Positions 8,856 through 18,600 of a stretch of DNA of 52,440 bases are shown one piece after another (positions within the stretch are counted from its first letter, which is position 1; each line of letters begins with the position of its first letter). Origin of the DNA: Propionivibrio soli (lineage in GTDB: Bacteria > Pseudomonadota > Gammaproteobacteria > Burkholderiales > Rhodocyclaceae). The position numbers were made by a program, and so were the translations under genes. The stretch lies in assembly GCF_025770765.1 (NCBI RefSeq), contig NZ_JANZKY010000023.1:1-52440 (forward strand), written 5' to 3'. The notes under the pieces are model-generated. The model ran no database searches and was not told the DNA's origin. It saw nothing but the letters and a program-made list of their open reading frames with translations.

Positions 8856-9941
8856 ATGATCAGCATTCAGCCTAACCAACTCCTTGAACCCATCCCCGGC
8901 GACGATATCGGCGGGACCGACATGTCGTTCTCGTCGGTTTTCGACGAAATACGTGAAGCGCGTCGAGAAGACGACGTGAGCTTGGCGCAAGGCGAGTGGG
9001 AAACGCAGCTCAAGACGGCCGAGTGGCCAAAGGTAAAGGAATTGACGGAGGACATCCTCTGCCGTCAAAGCAAGGATATGCAGGTGGCGGCCTGGTACAC
9101 GGAGGCGATGGGTCGCATGAAGGGATTCGAGGGGGTCAGTACCGGCCTTCGCGTCATGGAGGGATTGATCGACGAGTTCTGGGAGTTTTGCTATCCGAGC
9201 TTCGATCCCGACGATCTGGAGGAACGCGCGGTCAAGATCGAATGGCTGAACAAGCAACTGGCGGCCGTGATTCGGGAGATTCCGCTTACCGATCGCTCCT
9301 CCGGCGGTTATTCGTGGCTCAAATGGGAGGAATCGCGTGCCATCGACAACCTCGGATTGAAAGACCCGGCGGCTCGGGACAAAGCGGTCGCCGACGGTAA
9401 GCTCAGCGGCGAGGCTTTCGACAAGGCGGTGCAGGCTTCCGGTCGGCCGTACTACGAAAAATTGCATGCCCGGATTCGGGAAGCCGTTGAGAGTGCTGCA
9501 GCACTGAGCTCGCGCGTCGACGAGCGCTTTGGCCACGATGCGCCCAGCTTCAAAGACGTGCAAAACGCGCTGCAGGCCTGCGACGAGCTCGTCGGCAAAC
9601 TGCTGATCCGGCTGGGAGGGCAAATGGGTACGACGGCGGCGCCAAACGTCGACGCGTCAATGTCGTCCAAGGATGCGCATCACCTCGAACAAACGGCACA
9701 GCCAGTGGCACGTGCGGCGGGTGGCATCATCGTCAACCGCGGCGATGCGGTTCAGGCATTGCGCGACGTGGCTGCCTATTTTCGTCACAACGAACCGCAC
9801 AGTCCGGTTGCCCTGCTCGCGGAGCGGGCGGCAAGCTGGGCTGAAATGCCGCTTGATCAATGGCTCGCCTCAGTCATCAAGGACCAAAGCACGCTCGGGC
9901 AACTCAGGGAACTGCTCGCTATTCCGGATCCCAACCGATAA
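8856..9941 (+). CDS. tssA: T6SS assembly protein TssA
   Basis: A 361-residue protein with the ImpA/TssA N-terminal domain. Near the start it has the family pattern of a Pro/Gly/Asp stretch (LLEPIPGDDIGG) and then FDEIREARREDDVSLAQGEW. The helical block follows with DILCRQSKDMQVAAWYTEA and GLIDEFWEFCYPSFDPDD. TssA primes and caps tube/sheath polymerisation at the baseplate. The C-terminal third (about 270-361) is helical and includes PHSPVALLAERAASWAEMPLDQW, a pattern common near the TssA C-terminus. It is the last T6SS gene here; the next gene is convergent. Confidence 0.93.
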   Translation: MISIQPNQLLEPIPGDDIGGTDMSFSSVFDEIREARREDDVSLAQGEWETQLKTAEWPKVKELTEDILCRQSKDMQVAAWYTEAMGRMKGFEGVSTGLRVMEGLIDEFWEFCYPSFDPDDLEERAVKIEWLNKQLAAVIREIPLTDRSSGGYSWLKWEESRAIDNLGLKDPAARDKAVADGKLSGEAFDKAVQASGRPYYEKLHARIREAVESAAALSSRVDERFGHDAPSFKDVQNALQACDELVGKLLIRLGGQMGTTAAPNVDASMSSKDAHHLEQTAQPVARAAGGIIVNRGDAVQALRDVAAYFRHNEPHSPVALLAERAASWAEMPLDQWLASVIKDQSTLGQLRELLAIPDPNR

Positions 9942-10012
9942 AGCGAACTCGTCTCCGTGCTTCTGCCGGGTGGCGGCTGTCGGCGTGCGCCTTGGTCACC
10001 GGCGCCCACGGC

Positions 10013-10849
10013 CTAGGCGACCGCAGGTTGTCCGTCTGCGTCGGCACGTTTTCTTAGGGCGGCCTGCAGATCACCCGGTGTGTAACCGAAGGACTGGCGG
10101 AATGCACGGGTGAAATGCGCTTGGTCGGCGAAGCCGCTGGCTGCGGCGATTGCCGAGAGCGGCTCGCCGTCGAGCAGAAGTTCCCGGGCTCTATTGACGC
10201 GAAGTGCCCGCAGGTACTCGCTGGGGTTCATCCCAGTCCATCGGCTGATCACGCGATGCAGACGCTCGCGGCTGATGCGGCAGCGTTCCGCTAGTGCGTG
10301 AATCGACAACTCCCCTTCGAGAACGCCTTGCTCGAACGCCTTGAGTGTCTGTCGCGCCGAGGCGGTGGGATTGCTCGATTGGATCGGCAAGGCATCGCAC
10401 AACCAGGGCAACAGGGCTCGGAGCCATTGCTCGATCTGCTCGGGCGAATGCAGATTGGATGCAGCGCGGGCCGACTCCGGTTGCGAGACAAAGCCGCTTC
10501 CACGAGGCGGGACGAGCGCCTTCTCTTCCAGCCATTCGGTCGCTACGTAAAGCATCACGACCGAAACGCTTTCGCTCCCATCGATATCGGCCAAAGCCCC
10601 GGTGTGCACGGTATGCGGCGAAATCGCCAGCACGTCGCCGGCTACCGCCTTCGCCGGCTTACCGTCGATGCTGCACAGACAGGCGCCGCGCACGATCGCC
10701 CCGAACGACCATTCGCTATGCCAATGGGGAATCCATTCCTGGCCCGGGTGCCGATGACGCACGTGTTCCAGCGTCGGCAGGCGCCAGCGGCGAACTTCCG
10801 AGCGTTTCAGCGCTTCAAGGGAAGGCTTCCGACTAAACGATTCACCCAT
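10013..10849 (-). CDS. AraC-family transcription regulator
   Basis: A 278-residue regulator when started at ATG 10849 (MGESFSRKP). A longer reading to 10921 would overlap the upstream gene more. The N-terminal half is a cupin-like sensor (HRHPGQEWIPHWHSEWSFG and AGDVLAISPHTVHTG). The C-terminal third holds two helix-turn-helix units (LAERCRISRERLHRVISRWTG and LSAIAAASGFADQAHFTRAF) ending in the AraC signature FGYTPGDL. It is the third gene of a minus-strand operon after the decarboxylase-like and DUF2000 genes and overlaps the latter by about 42 bases. It probably controls that operon; the ligand is unknown. Confidence 0.9.
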   Translation of the reverse strand: MGESFSRKPSLEALKRSEVRRWRLPTLEHVRHRHPGQEWIPHWHSEWSFGAIVRGACLCSIDGKPAKAVAGDVLAISPHTVHTGALADIDGSESVSVVMLYVATEWLEEKALVPPRGSGFVSQPESARAASNLHSPEQIEQWLRALLPWLCDALPIQSSNPTASARQTLKAFEQGVLEGELSIHALAERCRISRERLHRVISRWTGMNPSEYLRALRVNRARELLLDGEPLSAIAAASGFADQAHFTRAFRQSFGYTPGDLQAALRKRADADGQPAVA

Positions 10850-11238
10850 CGTTTGGGTCCTGCGACTCCAATTCCGAACATCGATTCGTTGCAATGTGAC
10901 AGAGTACCGTGTCGTTGCCAATAGGCTTCGGCGCTATGGATATCCTTGGCGTAAGCAGGAAACAGCGTAACGGTGCCGCCCTCCGGTCGTGGCGTTGCCA
11001 CCATACGCTGAAGTAACCCGGACATGCGTTCTTCGTCCGCTTCCAACACGACAATCGGCAAATGGGACGAGGCGGAAGATGCAAAGCCGTCTCGATCGAC
11101 CAATGTGCGACCGGCCCAACTCGCTTGCTCATTATGCAGCCCGGCCGCGATGCACGCGGCGACGTTGGCTCCGTCACCCGACGCGAGGCCAGCGGCAAGG
11201 ACAATGGCGACTTTCTCGACAGATATGGCGTCATGCAT
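10807..11238 (-). CDS. DUF2000 family protein
   Basis: A 143-residue protein from ATG 11238, with a GAGGG ribosome site inside the end of the preceding gene and an 8-base overlap with it. It shows the family start KVAIVLAAGLASGDGANVAA, the middle block HLPIVVLEADEERMSGLL, and the end block VTLFPAYAKDIHSAEAYW. DUF2000 proteins have a fold related to peptidyl-tRNA hydrolase 2, but no activity is established. They are often encoded next to AraC regulators, as here. It may act with the decarboxylase-like enzyme or its regulator; this is inference. Confidence 0.85.
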   Translation of the reverse strand: MHDAISVEKVAIVLAAGLASGDGANVAACIAAGLHNEQASWAGRTLVDRDGFASSASSHLPIVVLEADEERMSGLLQRMVATPRPEGGTVTLFPAYAKDIHSAEAYWQRHGTLSHCNESMFGIGVAGPKRWVNRLVGSLPLKR

Positions 11239-12022
11239 CGCGCGCACCCTCGATCGTCAGCGCGATCCAGCCGGCGCTGCCTTCTGTGGCCGCGATCGTT
11301 CCCAAGCCGTGGAGTTCTTCCGTCGGGTGGGGATACAGAGATAGCGCCGCGTCCAGCGCATACCATTCGCTTTGCACGCGGTCGCGGATGTCAGGCCGGA
11401 CAATTGTTGGCTCGGGAATCGTGGCAGGGCAGCGCAAATCGGGCCAGCCGACGGCGCCGAGGGTTGGCATCGAAAGGAAGCCCAACGGCCTCCCCGGGGC
11501 ACCGGTGAGAACCGCTTGCGCGTCGATTACTCGACGGTCTTTTACCGCCAAGCTTGCGCCGAGACGGGTGCCGGCGCGTAGCGGCGCAGCGGCTGGATGG
11601 TCGATCGGCAGACTTCGGGTCAGCCATGTGCTGCCCATCTTCTTCGGCCATCCTTGAAGCAAGCCTCTCAAGAGGGAAACGTCCTGGTCGACCCAAATTG
11701 CCGGGCAGTACATACAGTGGCTGCCGTCTGGGCGTTCCAGTTCGAGGACGACGATCGTTTCGCGGTACTGCGCGAGGATGGGATCGAGCAGCTCGTGGCC
11801 GTCGGTGCAGGCTTGCCAGTCCGCGAAATGCACGCACCCCGTACCGGTGGGTGAACCGGCAGTTTCAGGCACCAACGATCGGGCTCTGTCGCGGTCAAAC
11901 GAAAACTCGACGTTGATCAGCCAGCCCGCGTAATGCCAGGGAGGCGGCGGGACCAAGGCACTGACGCCGGTCGTGGTGAAGGGGGGGGTGAAGCTCCGGT
12001 TGATCCAGGCGGGTGTATTCAT
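11231..12022 (-). CDS. Acetoacetate decarboxylase-like protein
   Basis: A 263-residue protein of the acetoacetate decarboxylase fold. The start is taken at ATG 12022 (MNTPAWINRSF); the extra 46 residues of a longer frame look non-native. The GWPKKMG motif (K127/K128) matches the Schiff-base lysine region of ADC enzymes, followed by GSTWLTRSLP. The family also includes aldolase-dehydratases and lactonases, so the substrate need not be acetoacetate. It is first in an operon with DUF2000 and AraC genes and diverges from the enolase-superfamily gene at 12229, so the 12023-12228 gap probably holds two promoters. Confidence 0.8.
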   Translation of the reverse strand: MNTPAWINRSFTPPFTTTGVSALVPPPPWHYAGWLINVEFSFDRDRARSLVPETAGSPTGTGCVHFADWQACTDGHELLDPILAQYRETIVVLELERPDGSHCMYCPAIWVDQDVSLLRGLLQGWPKKMGSTWLTRSLPIDHPAAAPLRAGTRLGASLAVKDRRVIDAQAVLTGAPGRPLGFLSMPTLGAVGWPDLRCPATIPEPTIVRPDIRDRVQSEWYALDAALSLYPHPTEELHGLGTIAATEGSAGWIALTIEGARDA

Positions 12023-12228
12023 GGGCGCAATTATGGGGACTGCGGAAGAGGATGGATAGAACGCAGGTGAACGGGCAACTCGTTTGCTTGGGCAACAGGT
12101 GGCTCGCATGGCGTGGAGGTCTTTGCCTACGGCGACGCCAAAAAGGATCGCCGTGGACATGGGGCTTTACGGGTTCCATGCTCGAAACACGAAGAAAGAC
12201 CAGGTCAGAGTTTCCGGAGTGAGGAGAG

Positions 12229-13341
12229 ATGAGCAACGACACCATCAAGCAGATTGAAACGCGGCTGTATGCCGTTCCCTTGGCCGAGGTTCTCTCAGAC
12301 GCAAAACACGGCGATCACACGCACTTCGAGCTGGTTACCGTCACCGTGACCCTTGCCGACGGACGGGAAGGCACCGGATACACCTACACGGGGGGGAAGG
12401 GCGGTCACGCGATCCAGGCCATGATCGCGCACGACCTCGGTCCGGCCATCGTTGGGCGTAACGCGGAACGAGTCGAAGAACTCTTCGACTTCATGGGGTG
12501 GCACGTACACTATGTGGGCCGTGGTGGAATCGCTTCCTTCGCCATCTCGGCGATCGACATCGCACTCTGGGATATCCGTTGCAGATCGCTCGGACAACCG
12601 CTTTGGAAGGCCGCCGGGGGGGCTGACAAGACTACCCGCGCTTATTGCGGAGGAATCGATCTCGGCTTCCCGATGGACAAGCTGTTGCGAAGTATCGAAG
12701 GCTATTTGGAGCGCGGGTTCAACGGTGTGAAGATCAAGGTGGGGCACGCCAATCTGCGTGAGGATATTGAGCGCGTCAAAGTGGTCCGGCAACTCGTCGG
12801 TCCGGACATCACATTCATGGTAGATGCCAACTATTCGATGAGTATCGAGCAGGCGATTCGAGCTGCCGAAGGCTTTGCGCCTTACGACATTTACTGGTTC
12901 GAGGAACCGATTATTCCTGACGATTACGAAGGTTATGCGCGCATCGCGGAAGCGACCGGCATGCCTTTGGCAATGGGCGAAAACTTGCATACGCTTCACG
13001 AGTTCGGCTGCGCGTTCAAGCATGCCAAGCTCTCGTACATCCAGCCCGACGCGTCAAATTGCGGCGGCATCACCGGATGGCTACGCGTCGCCGAATTGTC
13101 GCGACAATACGGCATCACCGTGTGTACGCATGGCATGCAGGAATTGCACGTCAGCCTGCTTTCCGCGCAATCGAACGCCGGCTGGCTTGAGGTGCACAGT
13201 TTCCCGATCGACGCATATACGATGCGGCCCCTCGTCGTGGAAGAATTCAGGGCCGTGGCTCCCGATGCCCCGGGAATCGGCGTGTCCTTCGACTGGCAGA
13301 AACTCGCGGGGTACCTTGTCAGCACTGGTCGGGCGAGCTAG
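12229..13341 (+). CDS. Mandelate racemase/muconate lactonizing-type enolase superfamily enzyme
   Basis: A 370-residue enzyme of the mandelate racemase subgroup. Catalytic pieces are visible: KxK base K168/K170 in GVKIKVG, metal ligands D199 (MVDANYS), E225 (FEEP) and E251 (MGEN), and the partner dyad D274/H301 (QPDASNCGG and CTHGMQE). Such enzymes abstract a proton alpha to a carboxylate and act as acid-sugar dehydratases or racemases. The N-terminal capping domain is complete (about 1-130). ATG 12229 follows a GAGGAGAG ribosome site. It stands alone, divergent from the decarboxylase-like operon; the substrate cannot be read from the sequence. Confidence 0.92.
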   Translation: MSNDTIKQIETRLYAVPLAEVLSDAKHGDHTHFELVTVTVTLADGREGTGYTYTGGKGGHAIQAMIAHDLGPAIVGRNAERVEELFDFMGWHVHYVGRGGIASFAISAIDIALWDIRCRSLGQPLWKAAGGADKTTRAYCGGIDLGFPMDKLLRSIEGYLERGFNGVKIKVGHANLREDIERVKVVRQLVGPDITFMVDANYSMSIEQAIRAAEGFAPYDIYWFEEPIIPDDYEGYARIAEATGMPLAMGENLHTLHEFGCAFKHAKLSYIQPDASNCGGITGWLRVAELSRQYGITVCTHGMQELHVSLLSAQSNAGWLEVHSFPIDAYTMRPLVVEEFRAVAPDAPGIGVSFDWQKLAGYLVSTGRAS

Positions 13342-13602
13342 ATGAGCGAAACAGTCGAACCAAGGCCGTGATAAACCGACTCGGCCCCGGCCGTCCATAA
13401 AGAAAAAGGTCAACCGACGAAAGTTAGCCTTGTATCAATGGGCGGGGCGGCGGGATTCGAAAACCAGCGATGCTATTCGCCTCATCTCACACGACAGCAA
13501 TACTCCCGCGCGAAAAAGGCTGTGCCCGCCGTATAAGCAAATAAGGAATGCATCGTTCGCCCGCATCGGAGGCCCACCTAGAATTTCTTCGGGCTCCCAG
13601 TT

Positions 13603-15819
13603 CTAACTCGATGTCACTGCCATCTTGGCCCGCGCCCGGTGCAGTTTCTTGTAACTGTCGATCAGGCGCTGGTGCCGATCGAGCCCCTCCAGCTTCATGC
13701 TCGTGGGAGTGAGTCCGAAGAAGCGCACGCTGCCGTCCACTGACCCTATCGCCGCGTCCATGCGCTCGTTGCCGAACATCCGGCGGAAATTGAGCTCGTA
13801 ATCGTCCAGTTCCAGGTCATCGTCCAGCAGCACCCCGAGCACGACGTTCAACGCCTGATAGAACAGTCCGCGCTCGACCGTGTTTTCGTTGTACTGCAGG
13901 AAGGCCTGCACCAACTCCTGCGCCGCTTCGAATTGCTTCAATGCGAGATGGATCAGCAGCTTCAACTCCAGAATCGTCAGCTGCCCCCAGACCGTGTTCT
14001 CGTCGAACTCCACGCCGATCAAGGTGATGATGTCGGTGTAATCATCCAGTTCGCTGTCTTCCAGTCGTTTGAGGAGGGCGGCCAGCGCGGCATCGTCCAG
14101 CCGATGCAGGTTCAGGATGTCGGCGCGGAACGCCAGCGCCTTGTTGGTGTTGTCCCAGATCAGATCCTCGACTGGATAGATTTCCGAATAGCCGGGCACC
14201 AGGATGCGGCAGGCCGTTGCGCCGAGTTGGTCATACACCGCGACGTACACTTCCTTGCCCATGTCTTCGAGGATGCCAAACAGCGTTGCGGCTTCTTCGG
14301 CATTGGAGCTCATTTTTGTGTTATCGCCGTGACCGGAGAAATCCCAGTCGACGAAGTCGTAATCCGCCTTGGCGCTGAAAAAACGCCACGACACGACGCC
14401 GCTCGAATCGATGAAGTGCTCGACGAAGTTGTTCGGCTCGGTCACGGCGTTGCTGACAAAGGTCGGCTGCGGCAAATCGTTCAAGCCTTCGAAACTGCGA
14501 CCCTGCAGCAGTTCGGTCAAGCTGCGTTCCAGCGCCACCTCCATGCTGGGGTGCGCGCCGAACGAGGCAAACACGCCGCCGGTACGCGGGTTCATCAGCG
14601 TGACGCACATTACGGGGAACTCCCCGCCCAGCGAGGCGTCCTTCACCAGCACCGGGAAACCCTGCTTCTCCAATTCCTCGATGCCGGCCAGGATGCCGGG
14701 AAACCTCGCCAGCACGTCAGGCGGGACATCCGGCAGGGCAATCTCGCCCTCGATGATCTCGCGCTTGACCGCACGCTCGAAAATTTCCGACAGGCATTGC
14801 ACCTGCGCTTCGGCCAGCGTATTGCCAGCGCTCATGCCATTGCTGAGGAACAGGTTGTCGATCAGGTTGGTCGGGAAATACACCACTTCGCCATCCGACT
14901 GGCGCACATACGGTAGCGCACAGATGCCGCGTTGCACGTTGCCGGAGTTGGTGTCGAGGAGATGCGAGCCGCGCAGCTCGCCGTCGACGTTGTAGATGGC
15001 CAGGCAGTAGTCGTCGAGAATTCCCGCCGGCAGCGCATCCTTGCGGCCAAGCTTGAACCAGCGCTCGTTCGGGTAATGCACAAACGCCGCGTTGGCGATG
15101 TCCTCGCCCCAAAACTGGTCGTTGTAGAAATGATTGCAGCTCGTCCGCTCGATGAACTCACCCAACGCCGACGCCAAGGCGCTCTCCTTGGTCGCGCCCT
15201 TGCCATTGGTGAAACACATCGGCGAATGCGCATCGCGGATATGCAGCGACCACACATTGGGGACGATGTTGCGCCAGGAGGCGATTTCAATCTTGATGCC
15301 CAGATCCGCCAAGACGCCCGACATGTTGGCGATCGTCTGCTCCAGCGGCAGATCCTTGCCGGCGATATAGGTGCTCGATCGTGAATCGGGTTTCAGCGTC
15401 AGCAAGGCCTGCGCATCGGCATCCAGGTTTTCCACCTCCTCGATCACGAACTCAGGCCCGGTCTGCACCGCCTTTTTCACGGTGCAACGGTCGATGGAGC
15501 GCAGAATGCCCAGCCGGTCTTTGTCGGAAATATCCGCCGGCAACTCGACTTGGATCTTAAAGATCTGCTTGTAGCGGTTCTCCGGATCGACGATGTTGTT
15601 CTGCGACAGGCGGATGTTCTCGGTGGTGATCTTGCGGGTGTCGCAGTACAACTTCACAAAATACGCCGCGCACAAAGCCGACGAAGCCAGAAAGTAATCG
15701 AACGGCCCCGGCGCGGAGCCATCGCCCTTGTAGCGGATCGGCTGGTCGGCGATGACCGTGAAGTCATCGAATTTGGCTTCGAGACGAAGCTTGTCGAGAA
15801 AATTAACCTTAATTTCCAT
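13603..15819 (-). CDS. OsmC-YcaO fusion protein
   Basis: A 738-residue protein from ATG 15819 (a TTG at 15831 is the alternative). Residues 1-135 form an OsmC domain with both expected redox cysteines: C50 in ASSALCAAYF and C112 in DRCTVKKAVQTG. Residues about 150-560 are a YcaO domain with the ATP/Mg region TNGKGATKESALASALGEF followed by ERTSC. The last 150 residues are helical and acidic, TPR-like. YcaO proteins phosphorylate backbone amides with ATP. Relatives of this architecture are linked to ribosomal protein S12 methylthiolation with RimO, but that is established only for the E. coli relative. No peptide precursor, cyclodehydratase partner or rimO gene is adjacent. Confidence 0.93.
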   Translation of the reverse strand: MEIKVNFLDKLRLEAKFDDFTVIADQPIRYKGDGSAPGPFDYFLASSALCAAYFVKLYCDTRKITTENIRLSQNNIVDPENRYKQIFKIQVELPADISDKDRLGILRSIDRCTVKKAVQTGPEFVIEEVENLDADAQALLTLKPDSRSSTYIAGKDLPLEQTIANMSGVLADLGIKIEIASWRNIVPNVWSLHIRDAHSPMCFTNGKGATKESALASALGEFIERTSCNHFYNDQFWGEDIANAAFVHYPNERWFKLGRKDALPAGILDDYCLAIYNVDGELRGSHLLDTNSGNVQRGICALPYVRQSDGEVVYFPTNLIDNLFLSNGMSAGNTLAEAQVQCLSEIFERAVKREIIEGEIALPDVPPDVLARFPGILAGIEELEKQGFPVLVKDASLGGEFPVMCVTLMNPRTGGVFASFGAHPSMEVALERSLTELLQGRSFEGLNDLPQPTFVSNAVTEPNNFVEHFIDSSGVVSWRFFSAKADYDFVDWDFSGHGDNTKMSSNAEEAATLFGILEDMGKEVYVAVYDQLGATACRILVPGYSEIYPVEDLIWDNTNKALAFRADILNLHRLDDAALAALLKRLEDSELDDYTDIITLIGVEFDENTVWGQLTILELKLLIHLALKQFEAAQELVQAFLQYNENTVERGLFYQALNVVLGVLLDDDLELDDYELNFRRMFGNERMDAAIGSVDGSVRFFGLTPTSMKLEGLDRHQRLIDSYKKLHRARAKMAVTSS

Positions 15820-16077
15820 GCGGGAATCCAAGAATGGCGTTCAAAAAGAAGCGGCCGCTATTATCGGTGTTTGGCAGCGGAAATTCTGTGCTGCACAGTA
15901 GTTCGAGGATCCTGGGGGGCGGGGCGGGTGTTCGGCCAAACCAGTCATACGAATGGCGCCAAACAAGCGGCAAGTGTCCCACAGACAGTAGAAGTCGGCT
16001 TCGCGAGCGATGGAGCAGCGCAAACGTACTGCATGGCGCCAAAACAGAAAAATACGGCAGGCGCCGGCGAACGCAAA

Positions 16078-18342
16078 TTACTCGTCTATGTCATCAAAAA
16101 TGCTGCGGCTGACGTCATGGTTTGCACTCGGTTCATTAACCGTGATATCCCGAGAAACCGAGCTATCGGCCTCCGTTGGGTTTCCATCTATCCACTCCCG
16201 AACCTGCAGACGCTCCCTTTTTACAATCCTTCTTATACGCCAACTCTGCGGATATGCTTCCTCGATGGCGGATAGAAACTGTGTAAAGCGCCTCATGTGC
16301 CATTCAGGGTCATCTTCCGCTTCACGGCCTGCTTGATGTTCAAGGCGTACCTCCTCGATGCGTGGCAGCACCTCAGTACGAACCGTCTCCCTTAGTCTTC
16401 TCAGTTCCTTGTCGTTCAACAGTGAACGCAACTCCGGATCGCATAGGACGCGAGCATCGAGAGCATCGCGAGCGTATTTACTGACATTTTCTACCAATGT
16501 TTGACGCGCTTTTTCTGGTAGTAGGCCAAACTTGAATAGGCGAATAGCAAGTTCGACTTCGACAGAGAACTCTAAATACGGCATAGGGTTAACAATTGAC
16601 TCAATCAATTTCGGGTCAACCGCAAGATACGCCTCCAGAAACTGCTTGCTACATCGTTTGGCCAGAAAGACCAGTAGCCCCCGCCGAGCCTCCCAACCTG
16701 ACATCCATTCGGTCTTGTATGCAGAACTTGTCTTATACGCTGCAAGGCGCTCAATAACTAGTAAAAACAATGAGCTAGGAAGCGAAACGGCACCTTCAAC
16801 TCCTACGTCTCCGCAAGTTATCTGTCGCGTCAGCCTTTCGATGTCGCTACCGCGTACATAGATCCCAAGTAACTCCGGATTTACTCGAAGCATGGAAGAG
16901 TACGCATCGCCAATGGTTGGGTGCTTGAAAGCCCAATAGGTCTCTCCGTCCGAGGTCACATGGACAGCCAGACTGCCGCGCAGAGCTTCGAGAGCCGCAG
17001 TACACGCACCCAAATCGCTATCCAAGCGTCTCAGAGCCTCATCTTCAGCAGCCGATAATGAAATCGGACTCGGCAGACGTCCGTTGGACATATAAATCAA
17101 TGCCAGCGCCGCTTTGCTGTCTTTGTCTAGTTCCTTACAGACGCCTATGAGGAATTGCTCGCCCTTGTCGACAAAATTCGCCAAGCTCCACTCAGATAAG
17201 TGCAGCTTCTTGGTAAAGAAGGGATCTGCCAACCTCCTGGCAATCTCTGGAATGAATCTTTCGTGATCCGCTACAAACTCTAGATGCGGCTTTACCGCAG
17301 TACGGAACTCGCGTGGCTGCTTTCCCAGTTTCAAATGGTTGTAAAGAATCTGTCGTCGTTCGTCTACCGTAAGGTCATGGACATCGATAACAACCTGGCT
17401 CTCTTGGAACAGAGGAAACGCTCCTTCCTTTAACTCCTGACGGGCACGGTTGTAGATGTAGTCTCGTGACGTCATTACCACACGGTTACCTTGGCGGAGG
17501 ATCGTCTTCACCTCGTTAAGGACATGATTCCAGCCTGAGACAAGACAGCTTTCGTACTGAGTCACTCCGAAGGCGTCGTCGATCCAGAAGAGCTGAGACT
17601 TCTCATGTGGATTCCAGTGCTCAACAAGAGACTCCGGAGTCGCTAGCTTAACTACTGACGCGCCCCACTGGTCAGCAGACGACATCGCGAGTAACGAGGC
17701 TAAAGTCGTCTTTCCTGACGCTGGCTCGCCAACGAGGAGTACGAAGCGATGTGAGTCGAGAGATCTTGCTGCCTTCCTATAGGATTCCGTTATAACGACT
17801 TTAGCCAGATCTTCGCGCATGGATTCCAGGACCGCCGTGGCCTGGGCATACGCTCGCTCGTCTAGGATCTGACTTAGGTCCCCGAGACCGTAAACCCGTG
17901 GAACCATCATCCTTAGGTGCTTGCTTCCACGAATCTGGTCTTCCAGCCAAGTGACGCCAAATATCCGGAGGCCATTGACACCCGCCTGGTAGAGCCTCTC
18001 CTTGACCTTCAGTTCAGTCTCACCGGAAACGCCTGCATTTGTTATCAAAATGTAGACGTCACATTCGTTCTTGCTGACCAACCGTCTGACCTTGCTGAAT
18101 TCTTCTTCGAGATCTGATGGCGTGAGGGCGTAACCGGCGCGAGCGGTGAACTTGCATTGGATGACAAACCGGCCTGAGAGTGACTCACCGTCCTGTTGTC
18201 TCCAGATACCTGAAAACGCGCCATCTCTACCACCATCATTGGTATCGAGAAAGGACTGGACAGTTTGACCGAGAACCTCGCGCGACACGGACAGACACAG
18301 TTGTTGGAAGCTGTGCCAGCCTAATGTGTGAAGATGAAACAT
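16078..18342 (-). CDS. Putative defence protein: Mrr-like nuclease fused to nSTAND-type NTPase
   Basis: A 754-residue protein. The N-terminus (1-150) reads as a restriction-endonuclease-like domain: FLDTNDGGRDG (D40) and FVIQCKF (Q62, K64) fit the PD-(D/E)xK/Mrr pattern, with a TNAG block later. An AAA/STAND NTPase follows, with Walker A G205-EPASGKT and Walker B LFWIDDAFG (D255/D256), then RVVMTSRDYIY as a sensor-like motif. The C-terminal half is helical without clear repeats. The layout matches nSTAND3-type NTPases found in anti-phage STAND systems but is shorter than typical Avs proteins. It lies downstream of an OLD-family nuclease on the same strand, which supports a defence locus. Codon use is less GC-rich than the core genes. 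Confidence 0.75.
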   Translation of the reverse strand: MFHLHTLGWHSFQQLCLSVSREVLGQTVQSFLDTNDGGRDGAFSGIWRQQDGESLSGRFVIQCKFTARAGYALTPSDLEEEFSKVRRLVSKNECDVYILITNAGVSGETELKVKERLYQAGVNGLRIFGVTWLEDQIRGSKHLRMMVPRVYGLGDLSQILDERAYAQATAVLESMREDLAKVVITESYRKAARSLDSHRFVLLVGEPASGKTTLASLLAMSSADQWGASVVKLATPESLVEHWNPHEKSQLFWIDDAFGVTQYESCLVSGWNHVLNEVKTILRQGNRVVMTSRDYIYNRARQELKEGAFPLFQESQVVIDVHDLTVDERRQILYNHLKLGKQPREFRTAVKPHLEFVADHERFIPEIARRLADPFFTKKLHLSEWSLANFVDKGEQFLIGVCKELDKDSKAALALIYMSNGRLPSPISLSAAEDEALRRLDSDLGACTAALEALRGSLAVHVTSDGETYWAFKHPTIGDAYSSMLRVNPELLGIYVRGSDIERLTRQITCGDVGVEGAVSLPSSLFLLVIERLAAYKTSSAYKTEWMSGWEARRGLLVFLAKRCSKQFLEAYLAVDPKLIESIVNPMPYLEFSVEVELAIRLFKFGLLPEKARQTLVENVSKYARDALDARVLCDPELRSLLNDKELRRLRETVRTEVLPRIEEVRLEHQAGREAEDDPEWHMRRFTQFLSAIEEAYPQSWRIRRIVKRERLQVREWIDGNPTEADSSVSRDITVNEPSANHDVSRSIFDDIDE

Positions 18343-18372
18343 GAAAATCGTCGTGCTCTTTTTCTACGAAGA

Positions 18373-18382
18373 GTTAGCTAAC
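18373..18382. promoter_or_regulatory. 10-bp palindrome GTTAGCTAAC upstream of the STAND gene
   Basis: A perfect palindrome centred about 35 bases upstream of the minus-strand ATG at 18342. The spacing would suit an operator near the transcription start. No regulator gene is adjacent, so the role is a guess. Confidence 0.25.
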
Positions 18383-18600
18383 ATTCCGTCATGCAGTCTG
18401 CTTCAACACAGAGGTTGCAGGTAATGGCCGGAGGCCCCAAAACGGTCATCACCAAAAAGCGAAAACCTGAATTGAACCTCCGGGTCGTCGGTATGAGTTC
18501 ACCTAATCGAAAAACTGACGTGCAATTCGTAGAGTGAGCATTGCGCACCGTTCCCATTAGCTCTGCCCCTGTCATCTTTAGCCCAGCGGCAACGGCATGG

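Noticed and set aside
13440-13475. tRNA 3'-end-like string on the minus strand (TTCGAATCCCGCCGCCCCG)
   Set aside because: The five bases before the loop do not pair with those after it, so no T-stem forms.
13933-14916. 327-codon plus-strand frame opposite the YcaO gene
   Set aside because: Shadow frame without motifs; the minus-strand OsmC-YcaO match is unambiguous.
18378-18575. 65-codon minus-strand frame between the OLD and STAND genes
   Set aside because: No motif and a weak ribosome site; likely leader DNA.
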